From Candidatus Sumerlaeia bacterium (GTDB lineage: Bacteria; Sumerlaeota; Sumerlaeia; SLMS01), in assembly GCA_020831705.1 (NCBI GenBank), contig JAFIGB010000139.1, forward strand, positions 1 through 38,253: a stretch of 38,253 nt of DNA, in the 5' to 3' direction. Shown here piece by piece: positions 1 to 9,556 of the stretch; positions within the stretch are counted from its first letter, which is position 1; each line of letters begins with the position of its first letter. Made by a program: the position numbers and the translations under genes. Below the pieces are notes generated by a model. The model was not told the DNA's origin and ran no database searches. It saw only the letters and a list, made by a program, of their open reading frames with translations.

Positions 1-658
1 ACTGGCGGAAAAATCTCCATGCGGGCCGGAGGGCCAACTGAACGAAGCCCACCTCCCCCTTGGTGACCTTGGCCCGGTCTTCCCCCGCCCAACGTGCGTA
101 GCGACCATGTTTGTACAGGTAGGATGAAAAGCTGTCAAAAGTGTAATGGACAATCTTCCCCTTCAGCTTGCCGACCTCGTAGGGATCGTCGTCGGCCGGT
201 TCCACCCCCGCATGGACCTTCTTGGCACGGTAGCGGGTGCGGTCGCGGCGAAACAGGCGAAGAATCTCATCGCGCTGCCACCCGCAGCCGGTGATCTTCT
301 TTCCTGCGAAATGATTCTCCCGCCCCATCTTGTAGCCGTCGGCGGGGCCGTCGTTTTCCAGAACCTCGGTGATCGATTGCTGGAGCTGCGGCGTGCAGCG
401 CTCGTCGGCATCCAGAACGAAGACCCACGGGTGTTTTGCCTGGGGAAGGGCCCAGCCGTTTTGGGCCGCATAATTTTCATAGGGGTGGACGAGGACGGTG
501 TCGGCCAGGCGCTTGGCGATCTCCAGCGTGCCATCCTTGCTGTTGCTGTCGACCACGACCATGACCTCGTCAGCGAAGCGCGCCGTGGCGATACATTCCT
601 CCAGGTGGTTTTCCACGTTGCCTGCGGGAATGATGATGGTGAGTTTCTGTCGTTCCAT
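1..658 (-). CDS. Glycosyltransferase family 2, LPS core WaaE/KdtX-like (C-terminus beyond window edge)
   Basis: Minus-strand reading from ATG at 658: MERQKLTIIIPAGNVENHLEECIATARFADEVMVVVDSNSKDGTLEIAKRLADTVLVHPYENYAAQNGWALPQAKHPWVFVLDADERCTPQL...; GT2 nucleotide-binding and DxD (LDADER) motifs; open through position 1, hence absent from the ORF track. Confidence 0.85.
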   Translation of the reverse strand, partial: MERQKLTIIIPAGNVENHLEECIATARFADEVMVVVDSNSKDGTLEIAKRLADTVLVHPYENYAAQNGWALPQAKHPWVFVLDADERCTPQLQQSITEVLENDGPADGYKMGRENHFAGKKITGCGWQRDEILRLFRRDRTRYRAKKVHAGVEPADDDPYEVGKLKGKIVHYTFDSFSSYLYKHGRYARWAGEDRAKVTKGEVGFVQLALRPAWRFFRQ

Positions 659-794
659 GGTTTTAGAGAAGAGACGCGAAGTTTCCGCCGGGCAATGGCA
701 AAGTCCTGCTTTCCCTTGCGTTACCCCCGTTGGGTGTTCACAAACTCCTGCAACAACGCCGACAGGGCGTCAAACTTCCCACAGGGCCTCATCG

Positions 795-938
795 ATGGAA
801 CCCAAGCAAATTATCATGCTCATTGCCCTCCTCGCCATTGCCTTTATTGGCTCGGGGGCGCTTATCTATATTATCAAAAATCTCGACAAGGATGAGGATG
901 GCAACGGAGACGATCAGGGTGGCCACGGCGGCCACTGA
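795..938 (+). CDS. Small single-TM protein with Asp/Gly/His-rich tail (47 aa)
   Basis: MEPKQIIMLIALLAIAFIGSGALIYIIKNLDKDEDGNGDDQGGHGGH; hydrophobic helix then charged tail; followed by a terminator hairpin at 987-1011. Confidence 0.55.
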   Translation: MEPKQIIMLIALLAIAFIGSGALIYIIKNLDKDEDGNGDDQGGHGGH

Positions 939-986
939 TTCCTGACTACTGCCGTTCCCCCGGAAAAGAGATCCCTCCGACCCCCC

Positions 987-1011
987 AACCCCTCCCGTGT
1001 GGAGGGGTTTT
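987..1011 (+). terminator. Rho-independent terminator
   Basis: AACCCCTCC (987-995) / GGAGGGGTT (1001-1009), 5-nt loop, followed by a T run. Confidence 0.7.
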
Positions 1012-1415
1012 CAGCGCCTTCCCCCTCCCGCTCGGTGTGCTCAGTCTTGGTGTTATGGGTACTTTGTGTTGTCCCACGCACCGACATGGAGACAAGGGCC
1101 TCGGGGTTTGTCAACGGGAAATCAGGGGTTTCCCCTATTCCATTGTGGTTTTCCATATTCGCCGTGCGACAAAACTTTCCCCTTTCCTTGCCCAATCTTG
1201 CCAAATGGGGTCCATTGATGGGGAATGATTTCTCGTCTTGTCGTTGAAGCCAACGCTCCACTCCCGGAACCACGGTGACTTTTCACAAAAAATTCTAATT
1301 GTGTTGACAGGCACCCGTCTCACACGGGATCAAATCAGGCACCGGGACGTGCCATCCACCGTGGAAAGGTGTGGTGGGCGGACCCCACTGCCATCAGTTT
1401 TCGAGGAGTCATCAC

Positions 1416-2687
1416 ATGTCCACCATCGGGGAAGCCCAGATCAGCAAAAGCGGGTTGTTGCGTCGCTCCAGCGGATCACGTTCTGCAGCGATTCTGTACG
1501 AGCTTTGGAAGGAAGGCCCCATTTCCCGCGGGGCGCTGGCCGAAAGGATGAACCTGAATCTTCCCACGGTGTCCTCCGTGGTTCAGGACCTCATCAAGGC
1601 GGGTGACCTTATTGAGGAGGGGTTTGCCACGTCCACCGGTGGACGCAAGGCCCAGCTTCTCGACGTCAACCCCAAGCGGGGTGGTGTTGCCGCGCTGGAG
1701 TTTTCCTCCCGGGGGATTCTTTCCGCGTCCTCCGATATGAAGGGCCGCCTGCACAACCATGTGATTCGCCCCTTTTCCCCCTCGGCCGGTCGCGAGGCGG
1801 CCATCGCTGCCATGATAGAGGCGCTGGAGGACCAGCGGGAATTCCTCAAGCAGGATGAAGGACTCGACCTCGCCCGCATCGGCGTTGTTGTCTCCGGTCT
1901 TGTCGACGAGGATCGCGGCATTTCCCTCAAGTTCCCCCGCTTTGAGGATTGGCAGGACGTCCCCCTGGTGAAGATTTTCGAGGAGCACTTCAAGGTCCCC
2001 GTGGACCTCGGCTCCCATGTTATTGGGACCACCCTGGCCGAGGCGACCTTTGGCCGGTTCAAGGAACTCCACAACTACCTTTACGTTCACCTCGGGCCCG
2101 GTCTGGGCATCGGCATGGTGATTGACGGAAACGTCTTCCGCGGCAACAAGGCCACGGTGGGCGAGTTCGGCCACATCACCGTCGATGACAACGGCCCCAT
2201 CTGTTATTGCGGGAATTACGGGTGTCTGGAAACGGTGGCATCGGACTGGGCTCTTGTCGCCCAGGCCGAGCAGGCCCTCCGTGAGGGCGTCCAAAGCCAC
2301 ATCCCCCAGCACGTCGACGATTCGGGTGCCATCACGCCGATGGCCATCTTCCAGGCGGCGGAGATGGGCGACCGCCTTGCCGGGAACATCATCGACAAGG
2401 CAGGTCATTACCTCGGCACCGCCCTGGCATCGGTGGTTAACATGCTGGCGCCCGAGGCGATTATCTTTGGTGGTTCCATGGCTGAGGAGGGCGAACGCCT
2501 CATCAAGTCCATCCGCCACACCATGAAGCGCCGCGCCCTGGAGGCCCTGGAGAAGGAAATTCAGGTGGACCTTTCCTCCTTTGGCCGTCAGGAAGGTGTT
2601 GTTGGTGCCGTGGCGATTTCCCTCCACACCCATTATTGCAGCTTCGCCGAACGGGAGTTGCCCACCGACAAGGATCTGGATGACTGA
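1416..2687 (+). CDS. ROK family transcriptional regulator / sugar kinase-like protein with N-terminal winged HTH
   Basis: [59 protein letters not shown] (HTH); ROK signature with [16 protein letters not shown] ribosome-binding site upstream of ATG 1416. Confidence 0.85.
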   Translation: MSTIGEAQISKSGLLRRSSGSRSAAILYELWKEGPISRGALAERMNLNLPTVSSVVQDLIKAGDLIEEGFATSTGGRKAQLLDVNPKRGGVAALEFSSRGILSASSDMKGRLHNHVIRPFSPSAGREAAIAAMIEALEDQREFLKQDEGLDLARIGVVVSGLVDEDRGISLKFPRFEDWQDVPLVKIFEEHFKVPVDLGSHVIGTTLAEATFGRFKELHNYLYVHLGPGLGIGMVIDGNVFRGNKATVGEFGHITVDDNGPICYCGNYGCLETVASDWALVAQAEQALREGVQSHIPQHVDDSGAITPMAIFQAAEMGDRLAGNIIDKAGHYLGTALASVVNMLAPEAIIFGGSMAEEGERLIKSIRHTMKRRALEALEKEIQVDLSSFGRQEGVVGAVAISLHTHYCSFAERELPTDKDLDD

Positions 2688-2725
2688 TCAACGTCGTTGA
2701 ATTTCCCCCCAAGAGGTCCCGTCCC

Positions 2726-3574
2726 ATGCAGAAACCAGCAAACCCCCTTGTGGATCAGATAACATCGGCCGTGGTGGAGGTGCTCCGTTCGCGGGGTGTT
2801 TCCGTTCCTTCCGGTGAGACGCCCTCCCAAAAAGGGGGGAAGGCAGCCACCCGTAATGCCGCCCCCAATCAGGGAGCACCGCCGAAAAAAAAGGCCGCGT
2901 CGATGAAGGCCGCCGATGTTGCCGCCTACATTGACCACACGCTGCTCAAGCCCGATGCGACTCCTGACCAGGTGGCGGAGCTTTGCACCCAGGCCCGTGA
3001 TTACAAGTTTGCGTCGGTCTGCGTGAACCCCTGCAACATCCGCCAATGTGCGGAGGCCCTTGCGGGAAGTGGCGCGATGGTGTGCACCGTGGTGGGCTTC
3101 CCGCTGGGGAGCATGACCACGGCGGCGAAGGCGGCGGAAACCCGGGATGCGGTGGCCCTCGGGGCCGAGGAAATCGACATGGTGATTAACGTGGGTCGCC
3201 TCAAGGCCCGCGATTACCATTACGTCCTTTGCGACATTCAGGCGGTTGTGGATGCAGCCGGTGGGCGCACGGTGAAGGTCATCATTGAAACGAGCCTCCT
3301 CACGGAGGAGGAAAAGGTGGCGGCCTCGCTTCTCACCAAGGCTGGGGGTGCCCATTTCGTCAAGACCAGCACGGGCTTCAGCGGCGGTGGCGCGACACCC
3401 GAGGACATTTCCCTCATGCGCCAGACCGTTGGAGATGATTTCGGCGTGAAGGCCAGTGGGGGCGTTCGCGATCTTGCCGCCGCCCGCAAGCTTCTTTCCG
3501 CGGGGGCAAATCGCCTTGGTTGCAGTGCCTCCATCGCCATTGTTTCCGGCGGCAAGGGCAAGGATGGGTACTGA
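2726..3574 (+). CDS. deoC: Deoxyribose-phosphate aldolase with about 65-aa N-terminal helix-linker extension
   Basis: [92 protein letters not shown]. Confidence 0.93.
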   Translation: MQKPANPLVDQITSAVVEVLRSRGVSVPSGETPSQKGGKAATRNAAPNQGAPPKKKAASMKAADVAAYIDHTLLKPDATPDQVAELCTQARDYKFASVCVNPCNIRQCAEALAGSGAMVCTVVGFPLGSMTTAAKAAETRDAVALGAEEIDMVINVGRLKARDYHYVLCDIQAVVDAAGGRTVKVIIETSLLTEEEKVAASLLTKAGGAHFVKTSTGFSGGGATPEDISLMRQTVGDDFGVKASGGVRDLAAARKLLSAGANRLGCSASIAIVSGGKGKDGY

Positions 3575-3626
3575 CCAGGCCGGTCGTGCTGAAGGTGCAG
3601 GGTGAATTACTGTTGCGGGTTGGCAC

Positions 3627-5075
3627 ATGCTGCCTCCCAATGGAAGTGGACAACCGCGAAAGGGTACCCCCTCCTTGATTGAAACTACCCGCATCGTCAT
3701 CGGTGGCGCCTCCACGACTCCACCGATGAAGCCCGACCTTATTCCAGGGCTGATCATTGACCGGCAGATTGGGTCGGGGGCGACGGCGCGTGTCTACCTG
3801 GCCATCGACGCCGAGGATCCAACGTGCCGTTATGCGGTGAAGTTTCTTTCCGCTGTTCTTTCCCACCAGGAGGACTCCCTTCGTCGGTGGAAGCGCGAGG
3901 CGGATGTGCTCCTGCGCCTCGATCACCCCAATATCGTCAAGGGGGTGCGCCACGGATTGGTCGAGGACCGTCCCTACCTTGTCATGGAGTACCTTCAGGG
4001 CGAATCCCTCGCCGACCGCATGCGTCGCAACGAGAAGCTGCCCGAGGAGGAAGTCCTCACCATTGCCCATTCCTGTCTTTCCGCTCTTGATGCCGCCCAC
4101 CGGGCGGGGGTGATTCATCGCGACATCAAGCCCGCGAATATTGTCCAGCTCAATGATGGCACGGTGAAGCTGACCGACTTCGGCCTTGCCCATGACGACA
4201 GCGATGATTCCCTCACCATGGCTGGTGCCATCGTGGGAACCCCTGTCTATCTTTCTCCCGAGCAGGCCACCGGTGGCGAGATCACCATCAGGAGTGATCT
4301 TTACGCCCTGGGAACCACGCTCTTTCACCTCGCCTGCGGGCGCCCCCCCTTCAAGGAACTCAACACGTCGCTGTTGCTCACGCGCAAAATCACGGACGAT
4401 GTTCCCGACGTGCGCCATATTGAGCCGTCTATCAGCGGTATTCTCGCCTTCCTGATTGCGGAGCTTTGTCAGCGCAGTTCGATGTCACGCCCAAGGGATC
4501 CCGCGGCGGCGCTCAAGCTTCTCGACCAACTGCAGTCCGGCGAGCTGGCGACCCCGTGTATAGACACGACCGAATCGAAGAAAAAGGGTCCACGCCCCAT
4601 CACCGCCGATACGATGAACTCCGAGGAAGTGGTGCTCAAGACCCTTGTCGGTGACGAAACCATCGATTCGCGCCCCCTTTTCCTCCAGCGCGGCGAGGTG
4701 CTCTTCTACGAGGATGACACCTCACTGGAATGCTACATTCTGATGTCGGGAAAAATGGAGGTCCTCAAGGCGGGGCGCCCCATTGCGACCATCGACCAGG
4801 AGGGCGGGTTCATCGGTGAAATGTCCCCCCTGCGCAAGGCCCCCCGCAGCGCCACCGTCGTGGCCCGCGAGGACACGGTGGTTCTCATGATTCCCGAAAG
4901 TGGCTTCCATGACTTCCTCATACGCCACCCCGACATGGCAATTCTCCTGGCGAGAAGTCTCGCCGAACGCCTCGAATCGATGAACATCCAGCTAACTGCT
5001 GCAAACAAGAAAATCGGCGCCCTCTCCCGCCACGTCACGGAAATGACCGGGGTCCTCAAGGAAACAAGGAAATAA
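3627..5075 (+). CDS. Hanks-type Ser/Thr protein kinase with C-terminal cyclic-nucleotide-binding domain (start may be 3726)
   Basis: GSGATARVYLA P-loop, HRDIKPANIVQL, DFGLAHD, GTPVYLSPEQ; C-terminal ILMSGKMEVLKAG...GGFIGEMSPLRKAPRSATVVA resembles the cNMP phosphate-binding cassette. Confidence 0.88.
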   Translation: MLPPNGSGQPRKGTPSLIETTRIVIGGASTTPPMKPDLIPGLIIDRQIGSGATARVYLAIDAEDPTCRYAVKFLSAVLSHQEDSLRRWKREADVLLRLDHPNIVKGVRHGLVEDRPYLVMEYLQGESLADRMRRNEKLPEEEVLTIAHSCLSALDAAHRAGVIHRDIKPANIVQLNDGTVKLTDFGLAHDDSDDSLTMAGAIVGTPVYLSPEQATGGEITIRSDLYALGTTLFHLACGRPPFKELNTSLLLTRKITDDVPDVRHIEPSISGILAFLIAELCQRSSMSRPRDPAAALKLLDQLQSGELATPCIDTTESKKKGPRPITADTMNSEEVVLKTLVGDETIDSRPLFLQRGEVLFYEDDTSLECYILMSGKMEVLKAGRPIATIDQEGGFIGEMSPLRKAPRSATVVAREDTVVLMIPESGFHDFLIRHPDMAILLARSLAERLESMNIQLTAANKKIGALSRHVTEMTGVLKETRK

Positions 5076-5119
5076 CGGGAAATCCCGCCCGGTGACTCGT
5101 CGTGGCCACCCTGTAATAA

Positions 5120-5659
5120 TCACTCAATAGTTGGGCGTGTCGTATTGACGTCGGCGGGGGACAAGTCCCGGTCCCTCCGCTCCTTGATGTCCCCGGGATG
5201 GAGCAGATCCCCATCTTCGGGAGCATCCTCCCGGGAAAATTCCACCAGGATATGATTGATCACCGCGGCAAGCTCCACGTCGGGCATGGTGTTCATGGCG
5301 GGCATGGGAGCTCGCCAGCGGTCGCTGGTAAGGCCGTATAGATGGAGGTCGATGATATATTCTCGCCCTCCCTCCGCCATGTATAGACGCCCTGCATCGG
5401 CGAGCCCGGGGTATTGGTCCCATCCCGATCCATCGTCACCGTGGCAATTACGGCAGTTGCCGTGATACGAGGTCGGGCCGATCTCCCGCCATTCAAAGCC
5501 CTGGGTGCGGAACTCGGGACTGGTCGACCGGTGCTCCATGACGAGCGGTTCGGTCGTGATCATCAACTGGGCCGAGCGCACCCAGGCAAAGACACCGGAA
5601 AGGGCGATGAGGAAGAAGGCCAGAAAGCCGAGGAGAACGTAGGAAAGATAGTGGCGCAT
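5120..5659 (-). CDS. Membrane-anchored monohaem cytochrome c
   Basis: MRHYLSYVLLGFLAFFLIALSGVFAWV signal anchor; CRNCH haem motif; possible axial Met in MPAMNTMPD. Confidence 0.8.
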   Translation of the reverse strand: MRHYLSYVLLGFLAFFLIALSGVFAWVRSAQLMITTEPLVMEHRSTSPEFRTQGFEWREIGPTSYHGNCRNCHGDDGSGWDQYPGLADAGRLYMAEGGREYIIDLHLYGLTSDRWRAPMPAMNTMPDVELAAVINHILVEFSREDAPEDGDLLHPGDIKERRDRDLSPADVNTTRPTIE

Positions 5660-5669
5660 GGTTTCTCCC

Positions 5670-6986
5670 TCAGACCAGGTCGAAGAGTTCGAGGTGGATG
5701 TGTTCCTCGTGGACGCCCATTTCCTTGAGCGTTCCATGGAGGGCACTGATCATCGGGGGAGGGCCGCAGATGAATAATTCGCGCTGGATCAGTTCCTTGG
5801 GCACATGACGCTCCAGCATGTCCCAGTCGATCATGCCTGATTCCCCCTCCCAGTCCTCCGGGGGATTTTCAGGAACGAGTGTCAGTTCGAGATCGAGTTG
5901 GTCGCCAAGCTTCTCCAGTTCCTCCTGATAGGGCATGGCATCAAGTGATTTGTCCGCATAAAAAAGGGCAATAGGGCGGGGATCGCGGCGGTCGGCCATC
6001 GTGTTGAGGAAGGAAAGCATCGGGGTGATGCCGATTCCCCCGGCGATAAAGACATACCCCACGGCGGGGTAGCGGTCGATGGAGAAGGCCCCGTGGGGCC
6101 CGTCGATCCGTGCCCGTGTTCCAGGGGCGACATCACGGAGCGACCCGGTGAAATCGCCCACCTCCTTGATGCCGAATTCGAGCCGCTGGGGCCGGTTGGC
6201 GCTCGACATCATGCTGAAGGGATTTTCCTGCATGGTGAATCGCCTTTCGCCCAGGGTAATCCATGCGAACTGCCCCGGGAGGAAGGACATGCCGGCGTGC
6301 CCATCCGGTTCGAGAACGAGTGTCACGCAGTCACCCTCCTCGGGGCGGACTTCGGCGACCTTCCATGTATTTCCGGGGAAGAGGGCGGGGCGCAGGACCC
6401 TCATGAAAAGGATCAACGCCACAAGAAACACCGCAGGCACCGCCCACACGGCATGCTTCCAAAGTGTGTTCGTGTATAGACCAGCCATGGTGACATGGAT
6501 CTGGGCAAATACCACCGCCCCGACACCGAGGATGATGTGGATCAGCCGCCACCATTCGTAATTCAGGCGCAATTCCTTGCGGAAAAGCGATGTGACGGCA
6601 AGCCCCACCAGGCAGAAGGTGCTGATCCATGCGGACTTGCTGGCCCAATTCCCCCCCAGGGGGTTTAAGAGCTTGATGCGCGAGGGGGTATCCACAATGA
6701 TCAAAATCGGATGGAGCAGGATCAGGCCGATGGCAACCAGGGCAATTTGACGGTGGAAATGGAGGATAATGTCGATACCGTAGGGGGCACTGAAGGCCTT
6801 GAAGCGGGAAATCAGGATGAACTGGACGGCGATCTGCGTCAGGCCGACGAAACCAAGGGCCACGGAAAACTCAAGGAGGAAGGACCTCCCGGTGGGAACA
6901 GGGGGAATCAGCATCAGGAACAGGGGGACCATGATGATGACCAGATAAAGGGTCACCCAGACGATTCCGGAAACAATACGGTTCAT
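5670..6986 (-). CDS. Ferric-reductase-like transmembrane protein with FAD/NAD(P)H oxidoreductase domain
   Basis: MNRIVSGIVWVTLYLVIIMVPLFLM...; FAD region FTMQENPFSMMSS, NAD region YVFIAGGIGITPMLSFL and ELFICGPPPMISAL. ORF stays open to 7196 but ATG 6986 gives a natural membrane start. Confidence 0.82.
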   Translation of the reverse strand: MNRIVSGIVWVTLYLVIIMVPLFLMLIPPVPTGRSFLLEFSVALGFVGLTQIAVQFILISRFKAFSAPYGIDIILHFHRQIALVAIGLILLHPILIIVDTPSRIKLLNPLGGNWASKSAWISTFCLVGLAVTSLFRKELRLNYEWWRLIHIILGVGAVVFAQIHVTMAGLYTNTLWKHAVWAVPAVFLVALILFMRVLRPALFPGNTWKVAEVRPEEGDCVTLVLEPDGHAGMSFLPGQFAWITLGERRFTMQENPFSMMSSANRPQRLEFGIKEVGDFTGSLRDVAPGTRARIDGPHGAFSIDRYPAVGYVFIAGGIGITPMLSFLNTMADRRDPRPIALFYADKSLDAMPYQEELEKLGDQLDLELTLVPENPPEDWEGESGMIDWDMLERHVPKELIQRELFICGPPPMISALHGTLKEMGVHEEHIHLELFDLV

Positions 6987-7210
6987 GAATTGCGTTCCAT
7001 CTTGGGGATGGTCATCACGGGGCCACTGCTCCGGCGAAAATTCCCGGAGTGAAAACCGGGTGGTGAACAGTAAATAAGAAGGGGCATGCCGGCAAGGGTC
7101 ATGACCCACGCCTGTCAGTGGTTTTCTGACAGAGAGTGCAAAAAACCTAGGAAAACACCCGGTGAATTGGGGGCCGCTATAAACGTTTTCCCCCATTCTC
7201 CAGCTGGCGG

Positions 7211-7226
7211 TGTGGCAATTGTCACA
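7211..7226. promoter_or_regulatory. CRP-like operator candidate
   Basis: TGTGGCAATTGTCACA, one mismatch from TGTGA-N6-TCACA, in the divergent region between the reductase and the GH57-like gene. Confidence 0.4.
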
Positions 7227-7243
7227 ATACTTGTTGCCATCCC

Positions 7244-9517
7244 TTGCCTGTGCTGATTAAGCATAAAGCACTTCGGTGGTGGGGCCATTGTTTACGCATC
7301 CCTTGCCACCCCCCACCAGAAGAAAAATCCTTATTGGAGAGGCCGTTACCACTCGTGTCTGCATCATCCGTCAAAGGGGAAAAGCCCTCGAAAAGAGGCA
7401 AACGCGCAAGCGAGGAGTTCGAAACCAACAGACTCCACCCCATCCAGGTTGAATACACCTACCCCATCGGCATCCGCATCGATATGGACCGGTCACTCCC
7501 CCTCGATCTTGAGGAGGAGGATCCCGACGAGGTTCTCGACCTGCTTTCCTCGCCCCCTGAATACGAGGACAGGCTTTGTCCGCTTACCTGCCAGTTCAAC
7601 AGTTCCCAGCTGACAGGCCTGAATCCGACGGACCTTGTGGTGAAGTTCCTCCGTAAATTCACAACCAGCCTTGGCAAGGTCGCCACCGAAATTGAAATCG
7701 CCTCGCGGTTGCGCTTCGGTGAAAGCGGCCAGATTTCCTTCATGGGTCTGGGGCTTGATCCCGACACCATCGCACGTATCATCGAGATGGACTACGACAC
7801 CGCCGACAATGTGTATAGCCGGCTGTCGGAGCTGTTCACCTCGGGCTTCATCACCCCCATTGCCACGACGCCGTTTCACACCATGCTTCCCCTTTACCAG
7901 CATGATGGGGAAATCCGTCTGGTTGTCCGTATTGCATTGGAGTATTACTGGCCCCTGATGAAGAAGTACAACCGGGCCGTGGCACGACTTCATGGAGAAA
8001 AATATTTCGTTGTTCCCTTCTGGCTCCCCGAGGGAGCGTATAGCGCCCGCGTGCTCCAGATCCTTCACGAGGAATTTGTCAAGCGGTGCGAGGCCGAGAA
8101 AATCACCCCGTACCATCTCATTCTCCTCCTCGACACCGATCAGAGCGGCGAGCGCGAGCAGGATCTCCTGATGAAGCGGTGGAACACCCTTCGCCCGTCC
8201 CCCACAACCCGTGACCGTGTCTCCCTGATTTTCCGCGAGCGGTCCTTCTCCGACTGGGTGATCGAGGGACATCCCTCCACCAAGAAGCAGCTCGACCGCA
8301 CCATCGCCAAGGTCGATGCCGTCCTTCGTGACCGGCGGGTGGATCACCTTTGGAGCCACTTCGAGCCCCTCGACACGCTCCTTTCCACCTTCAAGACATG
8401 CGTGAATTTCGAGCAGAAAATCATCAAGCTGACCGAGCTGAAATACCAGCCGTGCGGGCCGGATGTCTTCGTGCGCCGCAAGCTCCTCCAAAAGTATGGC
8501 ATGGAGGAAAACGAACCAAGACGGACGACCCTGCGTGACATGACATGCTGGTCGGCCTGGCCTGAAACGGAAGGCTCGATGGGGCGTTTCCTCGGCTACG
8601 AGGAGGTCAGCGGCGGCTTCACCACCAAGCGCGAGCCGCTCCCCACCCGCCATTACGTCAAGACACTTTCCGATGGCACCACGACGGACTGCCAGGCCCA
8701 TCCCTGCTGGAAGCCCGCCCTTCGATACTCCCTGGAGCGTGTATATCGCACCATCGTCGGCGAGCCGAAGACATACATGAAGGGGATGCTCGGGATGATC
8801 CGCGAAATCGTCCCCATCATGCGTGTGCCGGTGATGATGCGCAACGTGGAGGATTACCTCGTCATGTTCGCCCGCATTGCATGGAAGGAACACTTCATCC
8901 ACCATGTATGCAGCGAGGCCGACATCCAGGCCGCGGAAATCTGCCGCAACATGCTCCTCAAGGATCTCCCCGAGGGTGAGGAGGATGCCGAGCTTGAGGA
9001 CGAGCAATGTGCCGTCATCAGTTGCGCCGCCCATGCGATCTATCATGCCCACATGGGGCTGAACTCCACGGCGTTTGCCTTCGAGAACATCGACAACCGT
9101 GCCGTCTACGAAAACGTCACCATGATGACCCTCGCCGTCGTCCACGCCATGACCGCCTTCAAGTGGAACGGCGACGAGGACAAGGCGCAGGAGATCTTCG
9201 ATGTCTATAAGGAAGAACTGCTGAACTTCGAGGATGCCTTCAAGCGTCACAATATCGGCCGTGACTTCAAGGTGACCGAGGACGTTTGGAAGAAGACCAT
9301 CGCGAGCGAGGTTCCCGAGGAATCGGAGCTCAACGTCGTGACCCGTGCCGCGCGACGCGTCGGCGCGAAACACCTGCGCATGATGGGCTACCGCAAGGAG
9401 TTCGACCGCAAGGACGAGCATATTTCCACCGCCACCGGCCACATCTGGAGCAAGGAAGTCGGCCACCTGAACTGGAAGTGGGAAAACGAAGCCTTCTGCG
9501 GCCTGCGCGAGGAGTAA
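7244..9517 (+). CDS. Uncharacterised protein, possibly glycoside hydrolase family 57-like (start uncertain: TTG 7244, GTG about 7354 or ATG 7484)
   Basis: Long ORF; TTPFHTMLPLY...EIRLVVRIALEYYWPLMKKY...VVPFWLPEGAYSARVLQIL...LLLDTDQSGE follows the order of GH57-type TxxHxxLPL / WLPE / D motifs. Confidence 0.5.
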   Translation: MPVLIKHKALRWWGHCLRIPCHPPPEEKSLLERPLPLVSASSVKGEKPSKRGKRASEEFETNRLHPIQVEYTYPIGIRIDMDRSLPLDLEEEDPDEVLDLLSSPPEYEDRLCPLTCQFNSSQLTGLNPTDLVVKFLRKFTTSLGKVATEIEIASRLRFGESGQISFMGLGLDPDTIARIIEMDYDTADNVYSRLSELFTSGFITPIATTPFHTMLPLYQHDGEIRLVVRIALEYYWPLMKKYNRAVARLHGEKYFVVPFWLPEGAYSARVLQILHEEFVKRCEAEKITPYHLILLLDTDQSGEREQDLLMKRWNTLRPSPTTRDRVSLIFRERSFSDWVIEGHPSTKKQLDRTIAKVDAVLRDRRVDHLWSHFEPLDTLLSTFKTCVNFEQKIIKLTELKYQPCGPDVFVRRKLLQKYGMEENEPRRTTLRDMTCWSAWPETEGSMGRFLGYEEVSGGFTTKREPLPTRHYVKTLSDGTTTDCQAHPCWKPALRYSLERVYRTIVGEPKTYMKGMLGMIREIVPIMRVPVMMRNVEDYLVMFARIAWKEHFIHHVCSEADIQAAEICRNMLLKDLPEGEEDAELEDEQCAVISCAAHAIYHAHMGLNSTAFAFENIDNRAVYENVTMMTLAVVHAMTAFKWNGDEDKAQEIFDVYKEELLNFEDAFKRHNIGRDFKVTEDVWKKTIASEVPEESELNVVTRAARRVGAKHLRMMGYRKEFDRKDEHISTATGHIWSKEVGHLNWKWENEAFCGLREE

Positions 9518-9556
9518 CACGACACGGTCGCCATTGCGTCGCCGGTCAAAAAGCCC

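Noticed and set aside
1476-2633. 385-aa minus-strand ORF
   Set aside because: Antisense to the ROK gene; no family resemblance.
2633-3757. 374-aa minus-strand ORF
   Set aside because: Antisense to deoC; shadow ORF.
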